Made by a program: the position numbers and the translations under genes. A stretch of 64,000 bases of DNA, taken from assembly GCF_009497895.1 (NCBI RefSeq), contig NZ_CP033116.1:2728001-2792000 (forward strand). The letters are read 5' to 3'. Below are positions 40,782-49,205 of the stretch, piece by piece. A model generated the notes under the pieces. It was not told the DNA's origin, did no database searches, and saw nothing but the letters and a program-made list of their open reading frames with translations. The stretch is from Halopseudomonas pelagia. GTDB lineage: Bacteria; Pseudomonadota; Gammaproteobacteria; Pseudomonadales; Pseudomonadaceae. Position 1 is the first letter of the stretch. Each line of letters opens with the position of its first letter.

Positions 40782-41708
40782 TCAGACCCGCGCGACGGTC
40801 TCGCGCCAGGCATCCGGCACAGATTCACGTAACCAGTCCTGCAGGGCCGAGACCTTTTTTGCCGGATGGCCAAAATTACACAACAAGGTCACCGGCAAGC
40901 TCGCCGGTTGCCAGCCCTCCAAGCACGAGACAAAACTGCCCGGATGCGCTTGCTCATAGCGCTGGGCGTACCAACTGGGCAGCACCCCAACGCCTTTACC
41001 GCGCACGACCGCGTCAGCCTGCAATACCAGGCTATCGACCTTCATCCGCGAGACCGGCGGCTGAAACACGTACTCGCCCTCCTCTGTATGTACCAGCGCC
41101 ACTGGCTGCCGCCCCGCCTCCAGTACATCTACCCAAGCGCGTTGCTTAAGCTCTGTCGGGTGCAGTGGCAAGCCGTGTTCACCGGCGTAACCTGGGCTGG
41201 TGAATAAACCCGCCTGCCAGGTACCGATAATTTCGGAGCGCAAGCCGCTTGCTTCAACTTCGCCCAGCCATAACCACAGATCCCCTGCACTCTCCTGCTC
41301 GAAAGCAGGCGCCCTGGAGCTGACTTGCACATCCAGCAGAATATCCGGATAGCGCTGCAGAAATGCATCCAGGACGGTCGGCAACCAACCTCTTTCAAAG
41401 GCATTGTGAACATGCAGCACCAACCGTCCACTGGCCTCCTCGCGTAATTCGTCCAGCGCCTGCTGACTGTGCTCGGCCAGCTCGATCAACTGCTTGCAGT
41501 ACCTATAAAAGAGATTGCCTGCTTCGGTTGGCGTCAAACGATTGGAATGTCTGAGTAGCAGACGTTGGCCTACGCGGTTTTCAAGCTGACTGATGCGCCG
41601 GCTGAGCGTCGACTTGGGCAAACCCAGGCTGGACGCTACGGGTGTCAAACCACCCTGCTCAACCACCAGCGCAAATACTGTCAACTCGCTGAAATCATGA
41701 TGTACCAC
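40782..41708 (-). CDS. LysR family transcriptional regulator
   Basis: The 308-residue protein has an N-terminal winged helix (residues about 5-62, GLTPVASSLGLPKSTLSRRISQLENRVGQRLLLR) and a LysR substrate-binding domain (about 90-295). The start is GTG. It is transcribed divergently from the TonB-dependent receptor gene 281 bases away, the usual position for a LysR target. Its ligand is unknown. Confidence 0.9.
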   Translation of the reverse strand: MVHHDFSELTVFALVVEQGGLTPVASSLGLPKSTLSRRISQLENRVGQRLLLRHSNRLTPTEAGNLFYRYCKQLIELAEHSQQALDELREEASGRLVLHVHNAFERGWLPTVLDAFLQRYPDILLDVQVSSRAPAFEQESAGDLWLWLGEVEASGLRSEIIGTWQAGLFTSPGYAGEHGLPLHPTELKQRAWVDVLEAGRQPVALVHTEEGEYVFQPPVSRMKVDSLVLQADAVVRGKGVGVLPSWYAQRYEQAHPGSFVSCLEGWQPASLPVTLLCNFGHPAKKVSALQDWLRESVPDAWRETVARV

Positions 41709-41910
41709 TCGCTAACCACTCCCGGCCTTCAATGCATACAACGGATGAGTGCCGACGAGTGGCTGTCACTGCGGCAGTGCTACTGAATCCTGCAGATAAT
41801 GGGAAGTGTTGTCAATTGCGAAACGATGGCATTTGTTGCGTTTTTATCAACCTTGCGTTGCGAAAAGCGCTGTCGAACTTTGATCCCCGCCTGAATAGAA
41901 TTCACGCCAC

Positions 41911-41929
41911 CTAAATGGTAACCATTCTT
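41911..41929. promoter_or_regulatory. Candidate Fur-type site upstream of the first TonB receptor
   Basis: The 19-mer CTAAATGGTAACCATTCTT matches the Fur consensus at 12 of 19 positions and contains a perfect 13-bp palindrome AATGGTAACCATT. It lies 60 bases before the receptor start. It could instead be the LysR operator. Confidence 0.4.
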
Positions 41930-41989
41930 GATTGCATTCAAGAGCGAATCGTATGACGCCAGCACGGCGCCGCTAGGAGAGCACAGCAC

Positions 41990-44248
41990 ATGACGCATAG
42001 AACTTTTCTCAAAACACCGTTATCTACCGGGATTATTACCGGGCTGTCATTACTTGCCAGCAGCGTAGCCATTGCCAATGACAACACTATTCGGCTGGCC
42101 GATACCGTAGTGACAGCGTCTGGGTTTGAGCAAAAAATCACCGATGCCCCCGCCAGCATCAGCGTCATCAGTAATGAAGACCTGCAACAGAATCGCTATG
42201 CAAATCTAGCCCAGGCGCTGGACGGTGTCGAAGGCGTGGATATCCGTCAAGGCACGGGTAAAACGGGCGGCTTGGATATCAGTATCCGCGGCCTACCGAG
42301 CGAATACACACTGATACTCATCGATGGCCGCCGGCAGAATACCGCAGGCAACGTGACACCGAACGGTTTCAACGACACGGCTACCAGCTTTATGCCGCCG
42401 CTGTCCGCGATTGAGCGTATCGAGGTTATCCGCGGCCCAATGTCCACCTTGTATGGCTCTGATGCCATGGGCGGCGTGGTCAACATCATCACCAAAAAAG
42501 TCGGGACGCAATGGGGCAGCTCCGTCACCGTCGATCGTACCTTCCAGGAAGATAGCGATTACGGCGCCACCAGCAATGCAAATCTGTACAGCAGCGGCCC
42601 GCTGATCGATGGCCTGCTAGGGCTAGCGGTGCGCGGCAGCATCTTTGACCGCCAGGAATCGGACCTGACTTTTGCTGACGACAGCACCGTTAGCAAGCGC
42701 GGCGCTTCACCTGTTGAGGGTGGCAACTACACCGTCGGTGCGCGCCTTAACTTGACGCCGACGGCTAACCACGATTTTTCACTGGATTTGGACCGCAGCA
42801 TCCAGCGATACGAGAACGACGATTGCCAATTGGGCAATCTGGACGGCCGAACGGGTGGTAGCGCTGTCACCGGCTGTAACGTCGCGGCACCGACCCGAGC
42901 CAATGGCTATAGCGACGAACTTCGTTTTGAGCGCGAGCAGGTTGCCCTCGCCCACCAGGGTCGCCTGGGCTTCGGCACCGCCACCAGCAGTCTGACGCAC
43001 AGCACTACCGAAACCCTTGGGCGAACCATCCCAGGCACGCCCATTGGCGACAGTTACGACGGCTATCCGCAGATCGTCGTAGGGGATGACCGCGAACTGA
43101 AATCGCGTGATCTGGTTTTGGACACCAAGCTCGTCGCCCCGCTGGGACAGGCGCATATAGCCACCGTTGGCGCCCAGTGGTGGGATGCCGAAGTCACCGA
43201 CGGCATTGCTGACGAGACATTTCAGCAGACCTCATGGGCGTTATTTGCTGAAGACGAATGGCGTATTCGCGACGACTTGGCGCTGACGTTGGGTGGCCGG
43301 TACGAAGATCACGAAGCCTTCGGCGGTAACTTCAGCCCACGCGCTTATTTGGTCTGGAATACCACTGATAGCTGGACTATGAAGGGCGGGGTAACCCAAG
43401 GATATAAGACCCCCACATTGAACCAGCTGCATGACGGTATCAGCGGTGTCACCGGCCAGGGTTCAACGCTGACGATCGGTAGTCCCGACCTAGAGCCTGA
43501 AACCACCACAAATACTGAATTCGGCGTGTACTACGACAATCTGAATAATTTCAGTGCCAACGTTACCGTATTCCATAATAAATTTGAGGATAAGATCGAC
43601 GACGGCACGGCACTACCCAATTGCTTTTCAGCTGATGCCGACGTGCCCGCGGGCCAGCCTGGCTGTATTGAATTTGGACCCGGCTTTACCCAGGGTAGCT
43701 TCGCGCAAAGCACCAATATAGGCGAAGCAGAAACCCAGGGTATCGAACTGGGCAGCCGCTGGGAGTTCGCTCCGGCCTGGAGCCTGAGTGCCAACTACAC
43801 CTATACCGATAGTGAGCAAAAGAGCGGCGATAACAAGGGTGCGCCCCTGACCAATACCCCGGACCATCTGCTATTCGCGCGTTTGAACTGGGCAGCCACT
43901 CAGCGGGTCAATCTTTGGCTCAAGGGTGAATATCGCAGTGAACGTGCTAGGTTTATTGACCGTTATGACAATTTGAGCGCAGGCAATCAGGCGCTACAGG
44001 ACGCAGCGGGCGATCTCAAAGCCTACGAAGTCTTTCACCTCGGTGGTTCATTACAAGCGACCGATGATCTGACCCTGAACGCAACCATCTACAACGTGCT
44101 GGGGAAAGATTTCACCGAGGGCAGCTACTACACCACCAACACCGGTGCCACTAGCTGGGCATCAGATTACATTCAGAGCGGACGGTCAACTGACGGCACA
44201 CTGGAAGAAGGTCGGCGCCTTTGGCTGTCTGCCACCTATCAGTTCTAA
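41990..44248 (+). CDS. TonB-dependent outer-membrane receptor (FepA/CirA siderophore type)
   Basis: The 752-residue protein has a signal peptide to about residue 29 and a TonB-box-like stretch ADTVVTAS. A plug domain follows to about 165 (PASISVISNEDLQQ, DISIRGLPSEYTLILIDGRRQ, RIEVIRGPMSTLYGSDAMGGVVNIITKK). The 22-strand barrel ends in Phe. The plug motifs resemble catecholate-siderophore/colicin receptors (PfeA, CirA). No siderophore synthesis or permease gene is nearby, so it may take up foreign siderophores. It is flanked by a divergent LysR and a convergent AraC gene. Confidence 0.9.
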   Translation: MTHRTFLKTPLSTGIITGLSLLASSVAIANDNTIRLADTVVTASGFEQKITDAPASISVISNEDLQQNRYANLAQALDGVEGVDIRQGTGKTGGLDISIRGLPSEYTLILIDGRRQNTAGNVTPNGFNDTATSFMPPLSAIERIEVIRGPMSTLYGSDAMGGVVNIITKKVGTQWGSSVTVDRTFQEDSDYGATSNANLYSSGPLIDGLLGLAVRGSIFDRQESDLTFADDSTVSKRGASPVEGGNYTVGARLNLTPTANHDFSLDLDRSIQRYENDDCQLGNLDGRTGGSAVTGCNVAAPTRANGYSDELRFEREQVALAHQGRLGFGTATSSLTHSTTETLGRTIPGTPIGDSYDGYPQIVVGDDRELKSRDLVLDTKLVAPLGQAHIATVGAQWWDAEVTDGIADETFQQTSWALFAEDEWRIRDDLALTLGGRYEDHEAFGGNFSPRAYLVWNTTDSWTMKGGVTQGYKTPTLNQLHDGISGVTGQGSTLTIGSPDLEPETTTNTEFGVYYDNLNNFSANVTVFHNKFEDKIDDGTALPNCFSADADVPAGQPGCIEFGPGFTQGSFAQSTNIGEAETQGIELGSRWEFAPAWSLSANYTYTDSEQKSGDNKGAPLTNTPDHLLFARLNWAATQRVNLWLKGEYRSERARFIDRYDNLSAGNQALQDAAGDLKAYEVFHLGGSLQATDDLTLNATIYNVLGKDFTEGSYYTTNTGATSWASDYIQSGRSTDGTLEEGRRLWLSATYQF

Positions 44249-44261
44249 ACCTACGGCGACC

Positions 44262-44298
44262 AAAACGCCCCGTCTAACTTGGTTGGCCGGGGCGTTTT
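44262..44298. terminator. Bidirectional terminator between the TonB receptor and AraC genes
   Basis: AAAACGCCCCG and CGGGGCGTTTT form an 11-bp stem across a 15-base loop, with T-rich sequence following on the plus strand. Confidence 0.85.
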
Positions 44299-44302
44299 AT
44301 TT

Positions 44303-45355
44303 TTACGCCAGCCTGCCAATCAAATCGCTGGGCAGGTGTCCGGTCCAACGCTTGAAGGACCGACGAAAATTGGCCCGGTCATTAAAGTTGAGGTAAGTCG
44401 CCACTTCATCACTGGTGAAGCCTTTGCTGAGATACAAGTCGAGCGCGATAAAGGTTCGCACTTGATCCAGCTGCTGTTGAAACTGCGTATCGTGGCGTTT
44501 CAATTTGCGCTTAAGCGTCGCGGCGCTCATTCCATATGCCTCGGCCAAACGTTCCAGCCCCAATGGCTGGCGAAGCCTGGATTGGCTGATGTGATCATGG
44601 ATGTGATCGAACAGGGCATCAAGAATGCTTGGCGCCAGTTCATTGGCCGCAGCCAGTTCATGGAGACTGGCCTGCTCGGCGACCTGGCCGGCTGTCACCG
44701 AGGCATGCGGCCATGATTTGACTAGATATTCACGCGGCAAGCGCATCAGATTTTGCGGGCAGCTGAAACGCACGTCCTCCCCCAGATGGACCCAATACTG
44801 TTCAATGTAGCCCGGCTGTGTGTGTCGTAACTGGTACTGCCATGGCAAAGGCTCGCCGGAAAGCCACCGACACATTGCGGTCACTGCGGTCATCGCCGCC
44901 TCTACCAGGAAGACTTCACGTGCTCCGGCGCCGCAACTGTCGAACCAATGCAGGTAGACGAACTTGCCGTCCAGTCTGACGCGCGGTGTAAGCAGAGGTG
45001 AGACTCGCCGCCGCAGCAACACCAGGCGCTCCAGCGCCTGACTCAGGTTCTGCGCATGCCGCAGCGCGTGGCTGGCATGGCCGTAATGGCCTGGCAGCAG
45101 TTGTTGGCCAAATAGAAAGCTGCAATCGTCACTGCCTTGCAATTGCTGGGCATTGTCGATCAAGCGCAGGAATTGCTCGGCGCAGATGCGTTGTTGGCCG
45201 GTCAGAATATCCTGATAGAAAAGCCCAGTACCACGCAACAGACGATGGCTGTCTATACCGCGGGTCAGCGCCAGATCAATCAAGCATGCAGGCTGATGAT
45301 GAGCCTGAATAAATCGCTCGTCACGCTCGTACCAAGGGTTTGTCTGAGCACTCAT
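44303..45355 (-). CDS. AraC family transcriptional regulator
   Basis: The 350-residue protein has an N-terminal arabinose-binding-like domain of the OruR/ArgR-type AraC group (about 25-210) and a C-terminal double HTH (about 240-345, GLERLAEAYGMSAATLKRKLKRHDTQFQQQLDQVR, GFTSDEVATYLNFNDRANFRRSFKRWTGHLPSDL). Its start overlaps the end of the upstream GGDEF-like gene by four bases (ATGA), so the two proteins are made together. It converges on the TonB receptor gene. The regulated promoter is unknown. Confidence 0.92.
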   Translation of the reverse strand: MSAQTNPWYERDERFIQAHHQPACLIDLALTRGIDSHRLLRGTGLFYQDILTGQQRICAEQFLRLIDNAQQLQGSDDCSFLFGQQLLPGHYGHASHALRHAQNLSQALERLVLLRRRVSPLLTPRVRLDGKFVYLHWFDSCGAGAREVFLVEAAMTAVTAMCRWLSGEPLPWQYQLRHTQPGYIEQYWVHLGEDVRFSCPQNLMRLPREYLVKSWPHASVTAGQVAEQASLHELAAANELAPSILDALFDHIHDHISQSRLRQPLGLERLAEAYGMSAATLKRKLKRHDTQFQQQLDQVRTFIALDLYLSKGFTSDEVATYLNFNDRANFRRSFKRWTGHLPSDLIGRLA

Positions 45356-46269
45356 GCGCTACGCGCCAGCGGCGTTTGCTTGGCGCGTGCCATCGTCATG
45401 TTCAAACGCTCAAGCAAACGCTCTGCGCTCTCTTGCCGCGCCATAGCCGCCACGGTAGTCGCGCTGAGTGTTAGCCGCTCGCCCTGACCGGTTGTCCGGT
45501 AGGCAAGATGTGCTATAGCCAAAGACAGTTCGGTCGCCACGATCACGGCCTGCGACTCCAATGTATTGGGTAGTACAACGACGAAACGATCGCCCGCCAG
45601 ACGACAGAGCAGGTCATGCTCGCGCAGGTTCAGCAATACCAGTTGGGTCACCACCTGCAATACGCGGTCCCCCTCTTTCTGGCCGTAATCGCGGTTGATC
45701 ATATTGAAGCGGTCCATGTCCAGCATGATCAACGACAAGGGCTGCCGGTCTATCACCGCTTGCTTGATGGTCAGTTCAATCTGGGTTTTGAGGTAGGCTG
45801 CGCCGCCTAGAGGCGTAAGCTTGTCGAACTGTCGGTGCTCGCGGTAAAGCCGCTCTCGGTTGCGCATTTGTGCGCTGATGGCTAGCTGTTCGCGATGCCA
45901 GTGATAGATCCCCAACGTCAACAGGACAAACCCCACCGGCATTGGCCCTGATTCCAGCCACGCGTCCCATCTGACGCTATCCGCCATCTGCACGAATTCG
46001 TCGGTGACATCCATCCACAGCGAAAAGAACAGGCAAGCCAGCCCCAGAAACAGCAGATCCGTCACACGCCCTGCCGGCCGACTCTTCAGCAGCAGGCAGA
46101 TCCAGATCAACACCAGAGCCGCAGAGCCGCCCTCGCCTGCTATATCCAGCCAGGCCCAGGCGGCACCGGACTTCACGTCACCGAGAGACAAATGCAGGAT
46201 CAACCCGAGATTCGATATCACCAGCAGTGACAACAGCTTGATACGGTGCAGCGCAAACAACGAGGGCAT
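45352..46269 (-). CDS. Membrane GGDEF-domain protein with degenerate active site
   Basis: The 305-residue protein has about four N-terminal membrane segments (to about 130) and a C-terminal GGDEF-type domain (SLIMLDMDRFNMINRDYGQKEGDRVL). The signature is AGDRF instead of GGDEF, so the second Gly-side and catalytic Glu positions are altered and cyclase activity is unlikely. The allosteric site REHD (RxxD) sits exactly five residues before it and is intact. It may bind c-di-GMP and act as a receptor. It is translationally coupled to an AraC regulator gene. Confidence 0.87.
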   Translation of the reverse strand: MPSLFALHRIKLLSLLVISNLGLILHLSLGDVKSGAAWAWLDIAGEGGSAALVLIWICLLLKSRPAGRVTDLLFLGLACLFFSLWMDVTDEFVQMADSVRWDAWLESGPMPVGFVLLTLGIYHWHREQLAISAQMRNRERLYREHRQFDKLTPLGGAAYLKTQIELTIKQAVIDRQPLSLIMLDMDRFNMINRDYGQKEGDRVLQVVTQLVLLNLREHDLLCRLAGDRFVVVLPNTLESQAVIVATELSLAIAHLAYRTTGQGERLTLSATTVAAMARQESAERLLERLNMTMARAKQTPLARSA

Positions 46270-46626
46270 ATTGGCCTCCGACTATAAGAGTCCGCCCAGA
46301 ACAACAGATGCATATGACAGAGAGATGGCAGCACCTGGGTCATTTCGGCTCAGGCCAATGCAACACCTTTAGCTTAGTTCGGCTGAATACCCTGCGCCGC
46401 TAGCGCAGAACAGCGTGAATGCGTTGGTTTAGGCTAGGCCGCACGAGTCATATCAGCTCAAAACCGCCACCATATCCCTCCAGAACCCCCGGAATCCGTC
46501 CCGTGGCGGCGCAGCTGTAACCAAAGTGACATCTGCGCTCCCTAAGGTCCGTTAGCAGCTAAGCAAGCCAGCCACGTTAGCTAACCACGTGATGCTCATA
46601 AGCAGCCAACCAGGGGAGAACAAATC
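46270..46626. other. Divergent promoter region GGDEF-like / phytase cluster
   Basis: No gene is seen. A Pho-box-like repeat lies at 46515-46532. The GGGGAG ribosome site of the receptor gene is at the right end. I looked for a cobalamin-type riboswitch and did not find the conserved core. Confidence 0.55.
46515..46532 (+). promoter_or_regulatory. Candidate Pho box upstream of the phytase cluster
   Basis: CTGTAAC-CAAA-GTGACAT fits the two-repeat PhoB layout CTGTCAT-N4-CTGTCAT, with 5 of 7 matches in each half and the right spacing. It lies 95 bases before the receptor gap. PhoB control would fit genes for phytase and PhoX. Confidence 0.45.
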
Positions 46627-49152
46627 ATGTCAGGACCGAAGCAACCGATTAAAAACAGAGGCTTCAGAATCAGCATCATGGCGCTGGCGATCAGCACCTG
46701 CACACAGGTGTGGGCCGCCGAGACTCAGCCAGAGGTTGTCGAAGTCATCGGTCAGGCCGCGCAACTGGAAAAGGCGCTCGAAGAACAGCGCCAGTCGAGC
46801 TCGATCAAGAGCGTCGTGCATGCCGACGCCATCGGTCAATTGCCTGACGACAATGCGGCAGAAGCGCTGCAGCGCGTACCAGGCCTCTCGGTCGAACGCG
46901 ACCAGGGCGAAGGACGCTTCGTTCGAGTGCGCGGCCTGAGCTCGGATCTCAACAGCGTGACCATCAATGGCACGCTGGTGCCTGCTCCGGAAGACGACCG
47001 TCGCGCAGTGGCGCTGGACGTGTTGCCCAGTGAGTTGGTGCAATCACTCTCTGTGGTTAAAACCCTGACCCCGGACATGGACGCCAACTCCCTCGGCGGC
47101 ACCATCGAAGTGGAGAGCCTCTCCGGCTTCGATCACGACGACATGTTCTACAGCCTGAATGCCGAAGGCAGTTACGACGACAACACCAGCCAGACCAGCC
47201 CGAAAGTATCGGGCTCATTCAGCAATCGCTTCAGCCTCGGCGATGGAATCGACAACTTTGCCGTGGCAGCCGCGGTCAGTTGGCAGGATCGCGACTTCGG
47301 TTCAGATAACGTTGAGACCGGAGGCGCCTGGGATTTCGACAATGGTGCCGCGCTCGAGGAGATCGCCCAACGCCGCTATGACATTACCCGCGAGCGCTCT
47401 GGTGCCGGACTCAATTTCGATTACCGGCCTGACGAAGACACGGAAGTGTACTTGCGTACGCTGTACAGCCGATTCAAGGACGATGAAGTGCGCCAAGCCA
47501 GCATCGTCGAGTTTGCCGATCCTCAGCAGGAGGGTCAGATCGGCGAAGCCGAAGCAGTCCGTGAACTGAAGGCCCGCGAAGATACCCAGGAGGTCAAGAG
47601 TCTGGTGCTCGGCGGCAAGCGCCGAATGGGTGATTGGACCCTCAGCGCCCAGGGCGGCTATAGCCAGGCCAGCGAGAAAAGCCCGGAAGGCATCGCCAAC
47701 GCCGCCTTCGTAGGCAATACCGGTGATATTGATGCTGGCTTCAGCGACACCCGTAAACCGCAGCTGAACATCGGCGACAGCTTCTACGACCCTGCCAGCT
47801 ACACCCTCGAGGAAGTCGAGTGGGAAAAGCAGACGACCACAGATACCGAACGCAATATCCGTATTGATCTGACCCGTGATTTCTACGTCAACAACCTGCC
47901 CTCCCAGGTGCAGTTCGGTGGCAAAGCCAGCCGGCGCAAGAAGGATAACGATCTGGATGTCTGGATCTACGAGGACTTTGCCGACCAGGGTTTCACCGAT
48001 GAACAGCTGAACATGACCAATTTCACTAACGGGGAGGTCGATAGCGGGCTTGGGCGCTTCGGGCCCGGAGCTTCTCCGGAGGCGGTGCGGAACCTGATAG
48101 GCGGGCTGGATCGCGACAGCTTTTACGCGGAAGAAGAGTCGCGCATTAATGACTTTGATATTAATGAAGACATCAACGCCGGCTACATCATGAACACCCT
48201 GGATATAGATGCTCTGCGCATCATTGCCGGGGTGCGCTATGAAAGCACCAAGCTCGATGCGCGTGGTACTGGTTTGACGGACGGGGTATTTGAACAGAGC
48301 AACACGACCAACGGTTATCATCATTGGTTGCCGGGCCTGCATGCGATCTATCAGCTCAACGCCGATACTCAGGTTCGCGCCGCCTGGACTAACAGCGTAG
48401 TACGACCCACCTTTGGCCAGCTATTCCCCGGCTTCGTACTGGATGGCGATGAAGCGGAGTTTGGCGACCCTGAACTCGATCCCCTCGAAGCGCGCAATTT
48501 CGACCTGGGAATCGAGCATTACATGGGCCGCGCGGGCGCCGTATCAGCGTTTGTGTTCTACAAGGATATTGAAAACTTCATCTATACCGCTGACGTCGCC
48601 GGCACGGGTGACTACGTCGGCTTTGATGAGGCCTTCACCTCAGTCAATGGCGACAAAGCCGAAGTCTATGGCCTTGAATTGGCCTACTCGCAAAAATTCA
48701 ACTGGCTGCCCAGCCCTTGGAACGGTTTATTGCTCAATGCCAATTCTACCTTTACTCGCTCCAAGGCACGCATAGATCAGTTCGACCAAGACCTGGGCGC
48801 GGAGCGCGGCCGCACCATCAGCCTGCCTGGCCAGTCGGACGTCACCGGCAACCTGACGCTCGGCTGGGAGAACGACAAGCTCAGTCTGCGCCTGTCCAGC
48901 AATTACAAGTCTGACTACCTGGATGAAGTAGGCGATGTGCTGGATGAGCGTTACGACTATCAGGTCGACGACCAGTTGTTTATCGACTTCAGCGCCAGCT
49001 ACTTCCTCACTGAGAGTCTTCAGGTGTTTTTCGAGGCGCAGAACCTGACCGACGAATCCTATTACGTCTACACCGGCAGCCGCCGCTTCAACGCCCAATA
49101 CGAAGAATACGGCCCGACCTACAAAGTTGGCCTGACGCTCAGCCAGTTCTGA
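46627..49152 (+). CDS. TonB-dependent receptor of the Caulobacter/Xanthomonas type, phytase-linked
   Basis: The 841-residue protein has a signal peptide to about residue 30, then TonB-box-like PEVVEVIG, a plug domain (IGQLPDDNAAEALQRVPGLSVERDQGEGRFVRVRGLSSDLNSVTINGT) and a barrel ending in SQF. The plug pattern is that of the TIGR01782-type receptors, which take up sugars and other non-siderophore solutes. It is the first gene of the phytase/phosphatase cluster, so I infer it captures phytate or another organic phosphate. Receptor genes of this type are known to sit next to beta-propeller phytase genes in marine and soil bacteria. Confidence 0.9.
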   Translation: MSGPKQPIKNRGFRISIMALAISTCTQVWAAETQPEVVEVIGQAAQLEKALEEQRQSSSIKSVVHADAIGQLPDDNAAEALQRVPGLSVERDQGEGRFVRVRGLSSDLNSVTINGTLVPAPEDDRRAVALDVLPSELVQSLSVVKTLTPDMDANSLGGTIEVESLSGFDHDDMFYSLNAEGSYDDNTSQTSPKVSGSFSNRFSLGDGIDNFAVAAAVSWQDRDFGSDNVETGGAWDFDNGAALEEIAQRRYDITRERSGAGLNFDYRPDEDTEVYLRTLYSRFKDDEVRQASIVEFADPQQEGQIGEAEAVRELKAREDTQEVKSLVLGGKRRMGDWTLSAQGGYSQASEKSPEGIANAAFVGNTGDIDAGFSDTRKPQLNIGDSFYDPASYTLEEVEWEKQTTTDTERNIRIDLTRDFYVNNLPSQVQFGGKASRRKKDNDLDVWIYEDFADQGFTDEQLNMTNFTNGEVDSGLGRFGPGASPEAVRNLIGGLDRDSFYAEEESRINDFDINEDINAGYIMNTLDIDALRIIAGVRYESTKLDARGTGLTDGVFEQSNTTNGYHHWLPGLHAIYQLNADTQVRAAWTNSVVRPTFGQLFPGFVLDGDEAEFGDPELDPLEARNFDLGIEHYMGRAGAVSAFVFYKDIENFIYTADVAGTGDYVGFDEAFTSVNGDKAEVYGLELAYSQKFNWLPSPWNGLLLNANSTFTRSKARIDQFDQDLGAERGRTISLPGQSDVTGNLTLGWENDKLSLRLSSNYKSDYLDEVGDVLDERYDYQVDDQLFIDFSASYFLTESLQVFFEAQNLTDESYYVYTGSRRFNAQYEEYGPTYKVGLTLSQF

Positions 49153-49205
49153 CCCTTTACCGCCCCGGTCAACGCAGGCCGGGGCCCATCCGATATTGGA
49201 AGCAC

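Noticed and set aside
46270..46626. Cobalamin riboswitch before the large TonB receptor
   Set aside because: TonB receptors often have one, but the conserved core sequences are absent; a Pho-box-like site fits better.
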